DNA of 64,000 nt from assembly GCF_024518675.1 (NCBI RefSeq), contig NZ_JANIGL010000003.1, forward strand, positions 62,001 to 126,000, given 5' to 3'. How positions within the stretch are numbered: the stretch's first letter is position 1; every line of letters starts with the position of its first letter. Source of the DNA: Pseudoalteromonas shioyasakiensis (GTDB lineage Bacteria; Pseudomonadota; Gammaproteobacteria; Enterobacterales; Alteromonadaceae). This document shows, in pieces, positions 1-8,620 of this stretch. The notes below the pieces were generated by a model that searched no databases, was not told the DNA's origin, and saw only the letters and a list, made by a program, of their open reading frames with translations. The position numbers were made by a program, and so were the translations under genes.

Positions 1-1122
1 TTGTTGGTAAATATCGCTTTGATATTTTAGGGCTTCAACAAAGGCAGATTCTATCGGCACAAACATGATCACCACTTCAGGGGAGTTAAGCCCGGGTAGC
101 CGGTCGTATGACTTACTAGCTAGTTCGTTAATACGAGCTTTAACCGCTTCCACATGCTCTTTAATCGCTTGTTGCGCTTGTAAGTCGTCATCTGCATTTA
201 CAAAGCGTGTATAGGCATTTAACGATGTTTTAGCATCAATAACTAAGTGACGCCCTTGGGGTAAATACACTACTACATCTGGGCGCAAACGACCGTCTTC
301 AGTATTAAACGAAACCTCACGCTCATAGTCAGTACCAGCACGCAGTCCTGCGCTGTCGAGCACGTTTTCGAGCATTAATTCCCCCCAATTCCCTTGAGTT
401 TTCTTTTGCCCTTGTAGCGCATTACTTAGCTTATCAGCCTGTTCGGTAACCGCTTGGCTTTTAGCTTGTAAGTGCAGTAACTCAATTTTAAGGGCTTCAC
501 GTTGTTTTGAGTCTTCAACATGAATAGATTCAAGCTTATCGCGAAACCCTTTTAATTCACCTTGCACGGGCTTTAGCAGTTGTTCTATGCTCTCTTGGTT
601 AAGGGTTTTAAACTTTTGTGATTTGTCTTCAAGGATTTGGTTTGCCAGGTTTTCAAACTCTTTTTTCAGCTGCTCTTTGCTGTCTTTTATATGTTGTAGT
701 TGTTGTTCAAAGTGAGTTTGCTTTTGTTCTAGCACGGTACGTAATGAGTTAAGCTCTACATCTCGAGCATTAAATTCACCGCGTAATGAGGTTAAATCGG
801 CCTCGGCTTTGCGCCAATAATGATTGTACTGCTGACTTTGTTTCTCTTGTTCACTAAAGCGGGTTTTAAAATGTTGTGTTTCGTCTCTTTGTTCTTGGTA
901 ACTTTGCTCAAGTAAATCTTGTTCATCAACTAATGCCACATATTGTTGCTGCTTTTCATTATATTGAGTTTGTAATAAAGCAAGCTGATGCTGTTGCTCG
1001 TTAAGCTCTTTGTAAAGAGACTTGCGTCGCGCAGCCCCAATCACACTGAAAAGCACAGCACTGAACGTAAAACCTACGCCAACACTAACCCAATCAAAAT
1101 TTGTAAGTAGCTGTAAATACAT
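1..1122 (-). CDS. rmuC: DNA recombination protein RmuC (3' part beyond window edge)
   Basis: RmuC proteins are membrane-anchored, coiled-coil proteins with a nuclease-like core; they limit inversions at repeats. I translated the minus strand from the ATG at 1122. It begins MYLQLLTNFDW followed by a hydrophobic segment (residues ~10-30), then a long Gln/Glu/Lys-rich coiled coil to about residue 230. The conserved RmuC core follows, with GNWGELMLENVL, LRPDVVVYLPQG and VIDAKTSLNAY. The frame stays open to base 1, so the C-terminus lies outside the window. It is the first gene downstream of the small-RNA-like array on the same strand. Family assignment is firm; only the truncation by the window edge limits it. 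Confidence 0.93.
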   Translation of the reverse strand, partial: MYLQLLTNFDWVSVGVGFTFSAVLFSVIGAARRKSLYKELNEQQHQLALLQTQYNEKQQQYVALVDEQDLLEQSYQEQRDETQHFKTRFSEQEKQSQQYNHYWRKAEADLTSLRGEFNARDVELNSLRTVLEQKQTHFEQQLQHIKDSKEQLKKEFENLANQILEDKSQKFKTLNQESIEQLLKPVQGELKGFRDKLESIHVEDSKQREALKIELLHLQAKSQAVTEQADKLSNALQGQKKTQGNWGELMLENVLDSAGLRAGTDYEREVSFNTEDGRLRPDVVVYLPQGRHLVIDAKTSLNAYTRFVNADDDLQAQQAIKEHVEAVKARINELASKSYDRLPGLNSPEVVIMFVPIESAFVEALKYQSDIYQQ

Positions 1123-1332
1123 AAATAAACTTAATTAACCAAAAGACAATTCATCATAGCGAATCTAAAAATGCCAAGATAGGTATTTTTACTATTTTAT
1201 TGCAGCGAAAAAATATTACACGGCATTACAAACCCCTTAGTAAAATGCACACAGGTATGTATAAGAATTGAATATAGGTGAAATTTCAATTAGCTAAGGA
1301 ACTATTTAAGTAAGGGGGTTTTAACACAAGTA

Positions 1333-1434
1333 TAAAAAAGCCAACTCAAAGGGAGCTGGCTCAATATTACTAAAATTAGTAACTAAATGGGAAATCAACA
1401 TGATGCCTGGGTAAACTGCAATTTAACGCCACGC
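1333..1434 (-). ncRNA. Candidate small RNA, array copy 1
   Basis: The -35-like box GAACTA is at 1462-1467, TCTAC at 1441-1445, and the predicted 5' end is near 1434. The terminator hairpin is at 1339-1361 with a U tract. This copy is the most diverged in the seed-like region (TTTCCCATTTAG instead of TTTCCCCGTTTAG) and has a perfect TTACTAA/TTAGTAA second stem. Confidence 0.5.
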
Positions 1435-1532
1435 ATAATAGTAGACGCTGCGATTTGCAGTTAGTTCAAAAAATAAATAAAAAAGATCAAACTGACGGCA
1501 CATATACCCAAGCATAAAAAACACTCAGGCAT

Positions 1533-1634
1533 AAAAAAGCCAACTCAAAGGGAGCTGGCTCAATATTACTAAATTAAGTAACTAAACGGGGAAATTAACA
1601 TGATGCCTGGGTAAACTGCAATTTAACGCCACGC
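1533..1634 (-). ncRNA. Candidate small RNA, array copy 2
   Basis: GAACTA is at 1662-1667 and TCTAC at 1641-1645, with a 16-nt gap and a predicted 5' end near 1634. The hairpin AGCCAGCTC/GAGTTGGCT starts at 1538 and has a U tract. A one-base change gives TGTTAATTTCCCCG in the conserved single-stranded stretch. Confidence 0.5.
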
Positions 1635-1730
1635 ATAATAGTAGACGACGTAATTTGCAGTTAGTTCAAAAATAAATTAAAAAGATCAAACTAACGGCAC
1701 ATATACCAAGCATAAAAAACACTCAGGCAT

Positions 1731-1833
1731 AAAAAAAGCCAACTCAAAGGGAGCTGGCTCAATATTACTAAATTAAGTAACTAAACGGGGAAATCAACAT
1801 GATGCCTGGGTAAACTGCAATTTAACGCCACGC
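1731..1833 (-). ncRNA. Candidate small RNA, array copy 3
   Basis: GAACTA is at 1861-1866 and TCTAC at 1840-1844, with a 16-nt gap and a predicted 5' end near 1833. The terminator hairpin is at about 1737-1759 with seven U's. It contains the consensus TGTTGATTTCCCCG stretch. Confidence 0.5.
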
Positions 1834-1931
1834 ATAATAGTAGACGACGTAATTTGCAGTTAGTTCAAAAATAAATTAAAAAAAGATCAAACTAACGGCA
1901 CATATACCAAGCATAAAAAACACTCAGGCAT

Positions 1932-2034
1932 AAAAAAAGCCAGCTCAAAGAGAGCTGGCTCAATATTACTAAATTAAGTAACTAAACGGGGAAATCAACA
2001 TGATGCCTGGGTAAACTGCAATTTAACGCCACGC
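1932..2034 (-). ncRNA. Candidate small RNA, array copy 4
   Basis: GAACTA is at 2062-2067 and TCTAC at 2041-2045, with a 16-nt gap and a predicted 5' end near 2034. The terminator stem AGCCAGCTC/GAGCTGGCT is perfect. The loop differs from the other copies (CTCTTTG), so the hairpin is conserved while its loop varies. Confidence 0.5.
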
Positions 2035-2115
2035 ATAATAGTAGACGACATAATTTGCAGTTAGTTCAAAAATAAATAAAAAAAAGATCAAACTAACGGC
2101 ACATATACCCAAGCA

Positions 2116-2219
2116 TAAAAAAAGCCAGCTCAAAGGGAGCTGGCTCAATATTACTAAATTAAGTAACTAAACGGGGAAATCAACATGATGCCTGGATAAA
2201 CTGCAATTTAACCACACGC
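2116..2219 (-). ncRNA. Candidate small RNA, array copy 5 (nearest the helicase gene)
   Basis: GAACTT is at 2247-2252 and TCTAC at 2226-2230, again 16 nt apart. The predicted 5' end is near 2219 and the terminator is at about 2123-2145. Spacer and 5'-end sequence differ most here, yet the boxes, the TGTTGATTTCCCCG stretch and the hairpin are kept. This is the best internal evidence that those elements are selected. Confidence 0.5.
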
Positions 2220-2272
2220 ACAATAGTAGACGGCAAAAGCCATATTAAGTTCAAAAAAGTTTGATATAAATT

Positions 2273-5200
2273 TTATTGCTTAATTAATGACAACATTTGC
2301 GTCTCATCAAAGCTGGTAAAACTCATTGATTTATCGGTAAATAATGCGTCAACAAGGGCTTGTTTTTCTTGTTGCATTTTAAATACTTTTTGCTCAATTG
2401 AATTAGCCATTATTAGCTTATAAACAAATACGGGGTTGGTTTGACCAATACGATACGCACGATCGGTTGCTTGCTTCTCAACAGCAGGGTTCCACCAAGG
2501 ATCAAAATGAATAACAGTATCGGCCTGCGTTAAATTAAGCCCAGTACCACCTGCTTTCAAACTGATAAGAAACACGGAGTTCTTACCTTGAGTAAATTCA
2601 TCAATCACTTTTTCACGATGCCGTGTTTGCCCGGTCAATAAACTATAATCAATGTTTAAAGTATTTAAGTGTTCACCAAGTATATCCAGCACTGAAGTAA
2701 ACTGGCTAAAGATGATAACTTTTCGCCCTTCATTCAGCATGGTTGGTAGGTGTTTACTTAACCACGCTAATTTAGCACTGCCTGCATTTGTATCTGGATC
2801 AACTAGTCGGGGATGACAACAAACCTGTCTGAGTTTAAGAAGAGCATCTAAAAAAGCGAGTTTACTTTTTTGCACACCTTGTGCAGCAAATAAATTAATC
2901 ATTTTCTCTTCTAATGAGTGTGTGATCCCCTCGTACATTACTTTTTGCTGAGGCTCAAATTCAAACTCCTTTACTAACTCAGTTTTTAAAGGTAACTCCT
3001 GCGCAACTTCAGCCTTAGTACGACGCAATATAAATGGCATTATTAGAGACTTCAGCTCGTTTGCCCTTTCGTTATCTCCATCGCGCTCAATGGGTATTTG
3101 AAAGTGTTGTTTAAAATGCGAAACAGAGCCAAGTAAAGAGCTCATAGCAAAGTCCAACAAAGATTTCAGTTCAAATAAGTTATTTTCAATCGGCGTTCCA
3201 CTTAAACATAGCTTAAAATCAGCATTTAAACGTTTTACCAATCGCGAAACTTGCGCACTGTCATTTTTAATATACTGCGCTTCATCAAGAATAATGTTTT
3301 CAAAATACAGTGGTGTGTAATAGGCTATATCACGCTTTAATAGGGGATAGGTCGTTAATATACAATTGGCTTGTGCAAGATGCTGTAACGGCTCCATACG
3401 AGATGCACCAAAGAGAGTCGTAACTTTTAAACTGCTGGCAAACTTTTCAATTTCGTTTTGCCAGTTACTAACTAAACTTGTTGGACAGACGATCAATGTT
3501 GGACCCGCTTGCACTTTGCGTTTAGCATTAGCCAAAAAAGCGATAACTTGTAACGTTTTACCTAGCCCCATATCGTCAGCTAAAATCCCACCTAACTTGT
3601 GGCGCTTTAAAAAGTTAAGCCAATCAACACCTTGTTGCTGGTAATCACGTAATTTAACGCCTTTATTAAGGCCCATTAGGGTTTTACTAGGGCTCGAATT
3701 AGAATTATTATCCAGCTCTTGTAGATAAGATTCTAAATTATCATCAACTAGGTTAACAGCTATACACTCTAACGCCATGAGTTGTGGCAAAAATGATAAT
3801 GGGATCAGTAGTTCATCACGGGTTTTTATTAACTCAAAGCGGTTAATAAAATCAGATAAAGTGTTAAACGCGTTTTTATCTATTACCGCAAAACTTTTAC
3901 CACTTGGGAAATAAAAGAACTTGTTACTTTGCCGATTTAAAGACTGATAATTTGGGTTATCGTTAGCCAAGACAACTGAAGCTTTAGATTTTGAGATCAA
4001 GATTTTACTAACTATTTGATGACCTTTACCTCGTTTTACTTCGAGTGTAACAGGCACTTTTGCTTTCTTTATTATTAGCTTTTTATCTGAAACCTGCCAA
4101 CCACGTTGCTTAAAACTAGGTATTAGATCAAACTTAAACCAGTGCTGATAAATATCATCTTGTTTATTAAATATAAAATTATTTTGTAAAGGGCCTTTAC
4201 AGTGCTCAAAACCGAGGTTTATTAATTCTGTTATTACTGTATTTTCCAGCGCTGTATTAAGTATGGTGGTTGGTGCCTCGTTTGGAGTGTAGTGTTTACC
4301 TTGATAGTTAAATTTTAAATTTATATTTAACTGACTATTAATGTTATCAACTTCAATTATTGGTGCAATTGCAGCATGACGTTTTGGTTTTTGCTGCGAT
4401 GAGGGTAAGTAATGAGGAATAACCCCCTCACCAAAATTAGTGCTTATTTGTGTATAAACACGCGCTAAATTATCTTTATGGATAGCTGGTATAGATTGAA
4501 TATGCGAAACTTCTTCACCACTGAGAGGGGTTCGTATACGGCCTATTGTTAATGTTTCAGTGTCTAAATAAGTTGGCGGGGTTGTTTTTAATAATAACCA
4601 CGACTGTTTATTTTCAATGCCAACATTAAGCTGTTTTAAATTGTCTGAATCTGACCAAACAAAATTTAAATCAACTGCTGAAGCCGGTTTAATAGATTTA
4701 CGAGAGCGACCAAAAAACAACCTTTGTGTTGCGATAAGCTGTTGCAGTGCAGCAAAGCCCCATTGTCCTTTTAGCTCGAGGCTACCTAGCGCATTTTGCG
4801 AGCGGATCCAGCTATATAATCGAAAGTCACTTTCAAGTAAGTGCGTTGGAGTAACAAAGCTATTTAGCTGTTGATCAGTGAGATTACGGCCTAATGTATA
4901 ATTATGCTCAGCAGATGCACCTGCTATTTTAGGTGTTATGATGACTTTAGATGCCTCAACATCAAGCACAAATAAAAGCACATTTTTAGCTTTATCGGTA
5001 TGAGTATGTTTGATTTGTTTAAGCTCATCAAACCAATCATTCATAATATAGTCTTGACCATATTCTCCGGAGTTATCAATTTTTAATTTTAGTAAAACGG
5101 CTGCTATATGACGGCAATTAGTTTTTGCATTACATGAACAGTGACGATCGACTGAAAATCCATTGGCTAATTTTTTAATTTCAATATGTTGAGTAAAGGT

Positions 5201-5425
5201 ACTACCTTCATTGCCCAACATTGAGGCATCAATAACAGAAAAGTCACTATTATGCTCTAACCAGTTAATTTGTCCGTTTGCTACATACTCTTTTGCTTGG
5301 GCGAGCACTTGTGGCTTAAATAACTGTTTAATAAAGCGTTCAGAAAGAGGAAACAAAGTTTCTTGTTCTTGTTTAATTTCTTCAAAAATAGCAAGCAGAT
5401 CAGATTTTGATAAATTAGCAGACAT
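2273..5425 (-). CDS. SNF2/RapA-family helicase with SWIM zinc finger
   Basis: This is a 1050-aa Swi2/Snf2 ATPase, a family of dsDNA translocases that remodel protein-DNA or polymerase complexes. A SWIM-type zinc motif is visible at residues 96-106 (C-S-C, then C104 and H106). The ATPase domain starts near residue 590, with Walker A ADDMGLGKT (about 614-623) and Walker B LDEAQ (about 709-713). The C-terminal helicase half contains GGTGLNLTQAD and the arginine-finger block TDRAYRIGQT (about 986-995). The N-terminal ~500 residues are poorly conserved. The ATG at 5425 is the only start that includes the SWIM motif with a normal N-terminus. It is monocistronic; the small-RNA array begins 21 bp after its stop. 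Its substrate cannot be read from sequence. Confidence 0.9.
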   Translation of the reverse strand: MSANLSKSDLLAIFEEIKQEQETLFPLSERFIKQLFKPQVLAQAKEYVANGQINWLEHNSDFSVIDASMLGNEGSTFTQHIEIKKLANGFSVDRHCSCNAKTNCRHIAAVLLKLKIDNSGEYGQDYIMNDWFDELKQIKHTHTDKAKNVLLFVLDVEASKVIITPKIAGASAEHNYTLGRNLTDQQLNSFVTPTHLLESDFRLYSWIRSQNALGSLELKGQWGFAALQQLIATQRLFFGRSRKSIKPASAVDLNFVWSDSDNLKQLNVGIENKQSWLLLKTTPPTYLDTETLTIGRIRTPLSGEEVSHIQSIPAIHKDNLARVYTQISTNFGEGVIPHYLPSSQQKPKRHAAIAPIIEVDNINSQLNINLKFNYQGKHYTPNEAPTTILNTALENTVITELINLGFEHCKGPLQNNFIFNKQDDIYQHWFKFDLIPSFKQRGWQVSDKKLIIKKAKVPVTLEVKRGKGHQIVSKILISKSKASVVLANDNPNYQSLNRQSNKFFYFPSGKSFAVIDKNAFNTLSDFINRFELIKTRDELLIPLSFLPQLMALECIAVNLVDDNLESYLQELDNNSNSSPSKTLMGLNKGVKLRDYQQQGVDWLNFLKRHKLGGILADDMGLGKTLQVIAFLANAKRKVQAGPTLIVCPTSLVSNWQNEIEKFASSLKVTTLFGASRMEPLQHLAQANCILTTYPLLKRDIAYYTPLYFENIILDEAQYIKNDSAQVSRLVKRLNADFKLCLSGTPIENNLFELKSLLDFAMSSLLGSVSHFKQHFQIPIERDGDNERANELKSLIMPFILRRTKAEVAQELPLKTELVKEFEFEPQQKVMYEGITHSLEEKMINLFAAQGVQKSKLAFLDALLKLRQVCCHPRLVDPDTNAGSAKLAWLSKHLPTMLNEGRKVIIFSQFTSVLDILGEHLNTLNIDYSLLTGQTRHREKVIDEFTQGKNSVFLISLKAGGTGLNLTQADTVIHFDPWWNPAVEKQATDRAYRIGQTNPVFVYKLIMANSIEQKVFKMQQEKQALVDALFTDKSMSFTSFDETQMLSLIKQ

Positions 5426-5829
5426 AACGCCTAAGGCAGTGTAAATAAAAAATAATTCTACCAGTATATGATTTATCGCTCCGCAGCTAAAGCATTAAAA
5501 TACTTATTGGCACTGGTTGGAGTAGCTAAGTTAGTAAAAAATCGGTTTATGTGAAAATAAAGCCATATAGTGCAGTTAGTTAACAGCTAGTGCACAAGTT
5601 ATATACAGCTTAACAGCAAAGCAGGGACTTTACAGATCAAAATTTTACTAAGAAGTGGTTTAAAGAGAAGTTTACGGCTCAATTAATAGTATAAGTACGT
5701 TAAATAATGATCTAAAGGGAAAGAAAAGGCATGATTTTATAATTTAGATCATTATTTTACTAACTAAATGATATGTTGAGATCATGATTTGACTAACAAC
5801 ACCATGATCTCAGATCAGTATTTTATTAA
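5426..5829. other. Intergenic region between parB and the helicase gene, bearing iterons
   Basis: This 404-bp AT-rich gap has no gene. It carries the helicase promoter region at its left and four GATC-headed repeats in its right 200 bp (listed separately). A TTATATACA sequence near 5600 weakly resembles a DnaA box. The stretch 5653-5740 holds nothing I recognise apart from an isolated GATC. Confidence 0.6.
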
Positions 5830-5831
5830 CT
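5635..5831 (+). repeat. Iteron cluster downstream of parB (four copies)
   Basis: Four copies fit GATCA-N3-TTTTACTAAGT with small changes: gatcaaaattttactaag at 5635, gatcattattttactaact at 5747, gatcatgatttgactaac at 5780 and gatcagtattttattaact at 5813. All face the same way, and the last overlaps the parB stop codon. They match the origin repeats 2.5-3 kb away. They are probably Rep-binding sites, perhaps for copy-number control by handcuffing or for parB-end regulation; that role is inferred. Confidence 0.7.
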
Positions 5832-6792
5832 AGTTGAATGCTTTAAGCAGTTTAGTTAATTGTTCTAAGCGTTTGTCTGTCATAACTTTATTATCAATCT
5901 TGATCGATAAGTCACCGCTTTTTAAATTACGTTGTACAGTGATAAAGTCATTCTCGAGTAAGGCTTCTTTGCGTGATGTAGCTTGCGGCTCAGCGGTAAG
6001 TAATTTGGTTATCGCCATTGCACGCTTATCATCACCTTCCATTGCAATGAGGCTTTGATCATCAATTAAACGAGTTACTGTTTGATTAAAGCTATTTTCA
6101 TCACGCTCTTTAGCGGCAATGAGTTTCTTTGCAACTTCACGGCCGACATGGTTAGCAGTAGGATAAAGCGCTAAAACATTGGCAGGCAACTTCTCAAAGG
6201 CTTTAATGGCATCGGCTACAGCGGTATGAGAAACCCCTTCAATTGCTGCAATTTCACGATATGAGCCTTTTTTTCCTTGAGCGACTAACTCATCTTTCGT
6301 CTGCTGATAAGCTTGGCCTAACTCCCAAAGGCTAGGGGCAATATACTGGTCTGACGAAACGGCTAAAATCTTTGCATCTAATTCCGTAAAATCAGGTGAG
6401 CTCAAAACCATGTAGTCAGCATTACTTAAAATACACGCCATACGACGACGAGAGCCGGCCAGTACCAGTGTTTCTTCTCCTTTATCCCAACATAGCGCAG
6501 GATGTTGGTTACGTCCGTCCTCGCTAATTGCAGGCAAAATATCGGCAACTGACTTTTCATTTAAAAGCGCTTGAACACGGCGATTTTTACCATAAACTTT
6601 TGTCGTTTTCTCAATTTGAGCATGAGGAATAACTTTGCAAATTAGTGTAATCGAGCGTGTAGGGTCACTCGGTGCAGGCATTTTTATAACATCACCTGCA
6701 CTGGCCTGTTCTAATAACTCATCAAGATTACTGTTGCCAATTGATGTTGCAAAAGGGTCAAGGCTGGTGTCGTTTTTACGTTTTTTAGCCAT
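5830..6792 (-). CDS. parB: Partition protein ParB (centromere-binding)
   Basis: This 320-aa ParB-family protein would bind centromere (parS) sites and stimulate the ParA ATPase for segregation of this replicon. The N-terminal ParB domain includes the arginine patch AGSRRRMAC (residues 112-120). A helix-turn-helix follows at 177-200 (SYREIAAIEGVSHTAVADAI), and the C-terminal ~60 residues probably dimerise. It begins 14 bp after parA ends, so the two form an operon with the usual parAB order. The ATG at 6792 is preceded by AAGG. Size and HTH position resemble the ParB of P1/P7-like plasmids more than the primary-chromosome Spo0J type. I did not find a convincing parS palindrome. Confidence 0.9.
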   Translation of the reverse strand: MAKKRKNDTSLDPFATSIGNSNLDELLEQASAGDVIKMPAPSDPTRSITLICKVIPHAQIEKTTKVYGKNRRVQALLNEKSVADILPAISEDGRNQHPALCWDKGEETLVLAGSRRRMACILSNADYMVLSSPDFTELDAKILAVSSDQYIAPSLWELGQAYQQTKDELVAQGKKGSYREIAAIEGVSHTAVADAIKAFEKLPANVLALYPTANHVGREVAKKLIAAKERDENSFNQTVTRLIDDQSLIAMEGDDKRAMAITKLLTAEPQATSRKEALLENDFITVQRNLKSGDLSIKIDNKVMTDKRLEQLTKLLKAFN

Positions 6793-6806
6793 TTTTATAA
6801 ACTACC

Positions 6807-8045
6807 TTACTTAGGATCTTTTAGTTGTGATTCAGTTGATTTCCAATTCGAACGAATCAACATTTCTAGTTCATCGACAACGTCTTTAATATTTTCTTGA
6901 GCACGAAGTAAAGACTCCCTGCTAGCTAAGCTATCCGAGGTTTTTTGGTCAAATATAGTGTTGAATGATGATGAACTGGCTGTAATTGCAGAGCTATGAT
7001 TAATAGGGTAACTCATAACTTGTCGGCCAAAAGCACTTCTGACATCTTTTACAATGTCACGTTGTGAGTGGTTACCTTTAACATAATTAGTGACTAAGAA
7101 TTGCATGAAGTCCCAACCTTCATGACCTAAAGATGCAACCGTGTGATAAATTTCGCCCAAACGTTTTAAATATTTATTGTTAGCATCAAAATCTACAGCT
7201 TCTGGATGTACTGGAATAAGCATCGCTGTTGATGACATTAAAGCATTATAAAACATAAAGTTAAGAGAAGGTGCTGTATCAATTAAAATAATATCAAATT
7301 GATCTTTCACCGGTTCAATTACTTTCTCTAGTAATTTATGATAATGACGAGTTTTGTCATAACTAGAGCTATCTTTGAGCAAGGTCGCAGTTTCATGTTC
7401 AAAGTAAAAATCATCCATTCCAGAAGGTAACATTCTAATATTTGGAATATGAGTCGGTAAAAATGAATTTGAAACAAGTTGCTGCCAAGTTTCACCTTCG
7501 TCTAATTCAATACAATCTCGCATTAAATCGCCAACGGTGATTGGATCGGGTTCACTAGGCGGAAAAAAGCTTGAAGACGAACCTTGTGGATCTAAGTCAA
7601 TGATACCGATACGGTATCGTTTGATGTTAGTCGTTGCTAGAGCTGCTGCAATATTAACCATGCTGGTCGTTTTACCACAACCACCTTTAAGAGAATTGAT
7701 AACAATAACTTGTAATTTATCATCATCTTTGCGGTGATCAGGCTGAATATCCATAATATCAGCCATAGCAAAAATATTGACCAACGTATAGGCATAGTGG
7801 CCATTAGCACCACGTTTAATATTTAGCTCATCAAAGTCACCGTTATCATGGCGGCGTTTTAATGTTCTATTATTACATCCTAAGAGATCAGCTGCTGCTT
7901 TTTGGGTATAAGTACGTAATTCTTTTTCTTCTGATTTTAAGTGGGCACGATAATGCTGAATACGTCCTTCTAAAGATTTTTCTGCAACTTCTGCTGTTGC
8001 TTTTAAGAGCCGGTAAGTGGCTAATGCATTATTATGAATTGACAT
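6807..8045 (-). CDS. parA: Partition ATPase ParA (type Ia, with N-terminal HTH)
   Basis: This 412-aa Walker-type ATPase should drive replicon segregation with ParB and autoregulate its operon. Residues 1-105 are an extra N-terminal domain containing a helix-turn-helix (TQKAAADLLGCNNRTLKRR, 47-65), typical of plasmid type Ia ParA. The deviant Walker A motif KGGCGKTT is at 120-127, and a Walker B-like FDIILIDTAPS lies in the middle. The ATG at 8045 has a good ribosome site (GAGGAAT). Its promoter faces away from rep across the origin. Length and architecture match P1-ParA-like proteins of plasmids and secondary chromosomes. Confidence 0.93.
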   Translation of the reverse strand: MSIHNNALATYRLLKATAEVAEKSLEGRIQHYRAHLKSEEKELRTYTQKAAADLLGCNNRTLKRRHDNGDFDELNIKRGANGHYAYTLVNIFAMADIMDIQPDHRKDDDKLQVIVINSLKGGCGKTTSMVNIAAALATTNIKRYRIGIIDLDPQGSSSSFFPPSEPDPITVGDLMRDCIELDEGETWQQLVSNSFLPTHIPNIRMLPSGMDDFYFEHETATLLKDSSSYDKTRHYHKLLEKVIEPVKDQFDIILIDTAPSLNFMFYNALMSSTAMLIPVHPEAVDFDANNKYLKRLGEIYHTVASLGHEGWDFMQFLVTNYVKGNHSQRDIVKDVRSAFGRQVMSYPINHSSAITASSSSFNTIFDQKTSDSLASRESLLRAQENIKDVVDELEMLIRSNWKSTESQLKDPK

Positions 8046-8281
8046 GCTTTATTCCTCAAAGTTAGGCTTTAAGTATAATGTCCATTCAAATGACTGTAAA
8101 CAAGTATTTATGGCGACATGCCTTTTAACTAGAAGACATTTAAATCCTTATTTGTAATTTTAATATTGCTTAGTATAAATAAAGAAGTTTAAAGGTGGTT
8201 AAATATATAAGGTAGTAAAGGTTAGGGTAGTAAAAAAATCTATTAATATATTGATTTATAACAATAATATTAAAAAAATCA

Positions 8282-8428
8282 GATCAACTTTATACTTAGT
8301 TAAGATCAGATCTTTTACAACATGAAGATCACTATTTTACTAAGTGGAATTGTCGCTAGAGACTTATTCACAGCTTTGGCACAATGTTAATCACAAAATT
8401 GACCTGTTAGATCAGTTTTTTACTAAGT
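8282..8428 (+). repeat. Origin iterons, left set (three copies, + orientation)
   Basis: gatcactattttactaagt at 8327-8345 and gatcagttttttactaagt at 8410-8428 are the best matches to GATCA-N3-TTTTACTAAGT. A variant, gatcaactttatacttagt, is at 8282-8300. A GATC overlaps one end of every copy, so Dam methylation would touch every site if the host has Dam. Confidence 0.75.
8364..8372 (+). promoter_or_regulatory. DnaA-box match
   Basis: ttattcaca fits the relaxed consensus TTWTNCACA. It lies between two iterons in the origin gap. Confidence 0.5.
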
Positions 8429-8480
8429 AAAATAATAAGTTATACACTATCAATGGAGTGTTTTATAACTTTTAATTAGT

Positions 8481-8517
8481 ATAGATCTGATCTGTAGTAA
8501 GTACAGATCAGATCTAT
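8481..8517. repeat. Perfect 16-bp inverted repeat in the origin
   Basis: Arms atagatctgatctgta (8481-8496) and tacagatcagatctat (8502-8517) are exact inverse complements around a 5-nt centre. They contain four GATC sites. It lacks the iteron's TTTTACTAAGT tail, so it is a separate element. It is likely a dimer-binding operator or a structural origin element. Confidence 0.7.
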
Positions 8518-8534
8518 CATAACTGAAAACATAG

Positions 8535-8543
8535 TTATACACA
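8535..8543 (+). promoter_or_regulatory. DnaA-box match
   Basis: ttatacaca fits TTWTNCACA and lies 18 bp after the origin palindrome. A one-mismatch relative (ttatacact) is at 8440-8448. Confidence 0.5.
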
Positions 8544-8620
8544 GTCAAATTAAATGAAAAGGGTTTTTGTCGTGGTATTTTCAGAAAATAAGTAATTTTA
8601 ATGGACAAAAATATGCCTGA

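Larger units (their letters stand above)
1333..2252 (-). repeat. Five tandem ~199-bp units, each resembling a complete small-RNA gene
   Basis: Five near-identical units repeat at intervals of 199, 199, 201 and 185 bp, measured at the hairpin arm starting at 1341, 1540, 1739, 1940 and 2125. On the minus strand each unit holds GAACTW, exactly 16 nt, then TCTAC, a ~70-nt conserved stretch, and a 9-bp GC-containing hairpin with at least five T's. The flanks of the promoter-like pair vary (the spacer of the unit at 2226-2252 is largely different) while the two boxes and their spacing do not. The array lies between the SNF2 helicase gene and rmuC in the same orientation. There is no ORF of useful length. 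The small-RNA reading is inference from promoter and terminator architecture. Confidence 0.7.

Noticed and set aside
1333..2252. CRISPR array
   Set aside because: The repeating unit is ~199 bp and nearly all of it is conserved; there are no short repeats separated by unique spacers and no cas genes.
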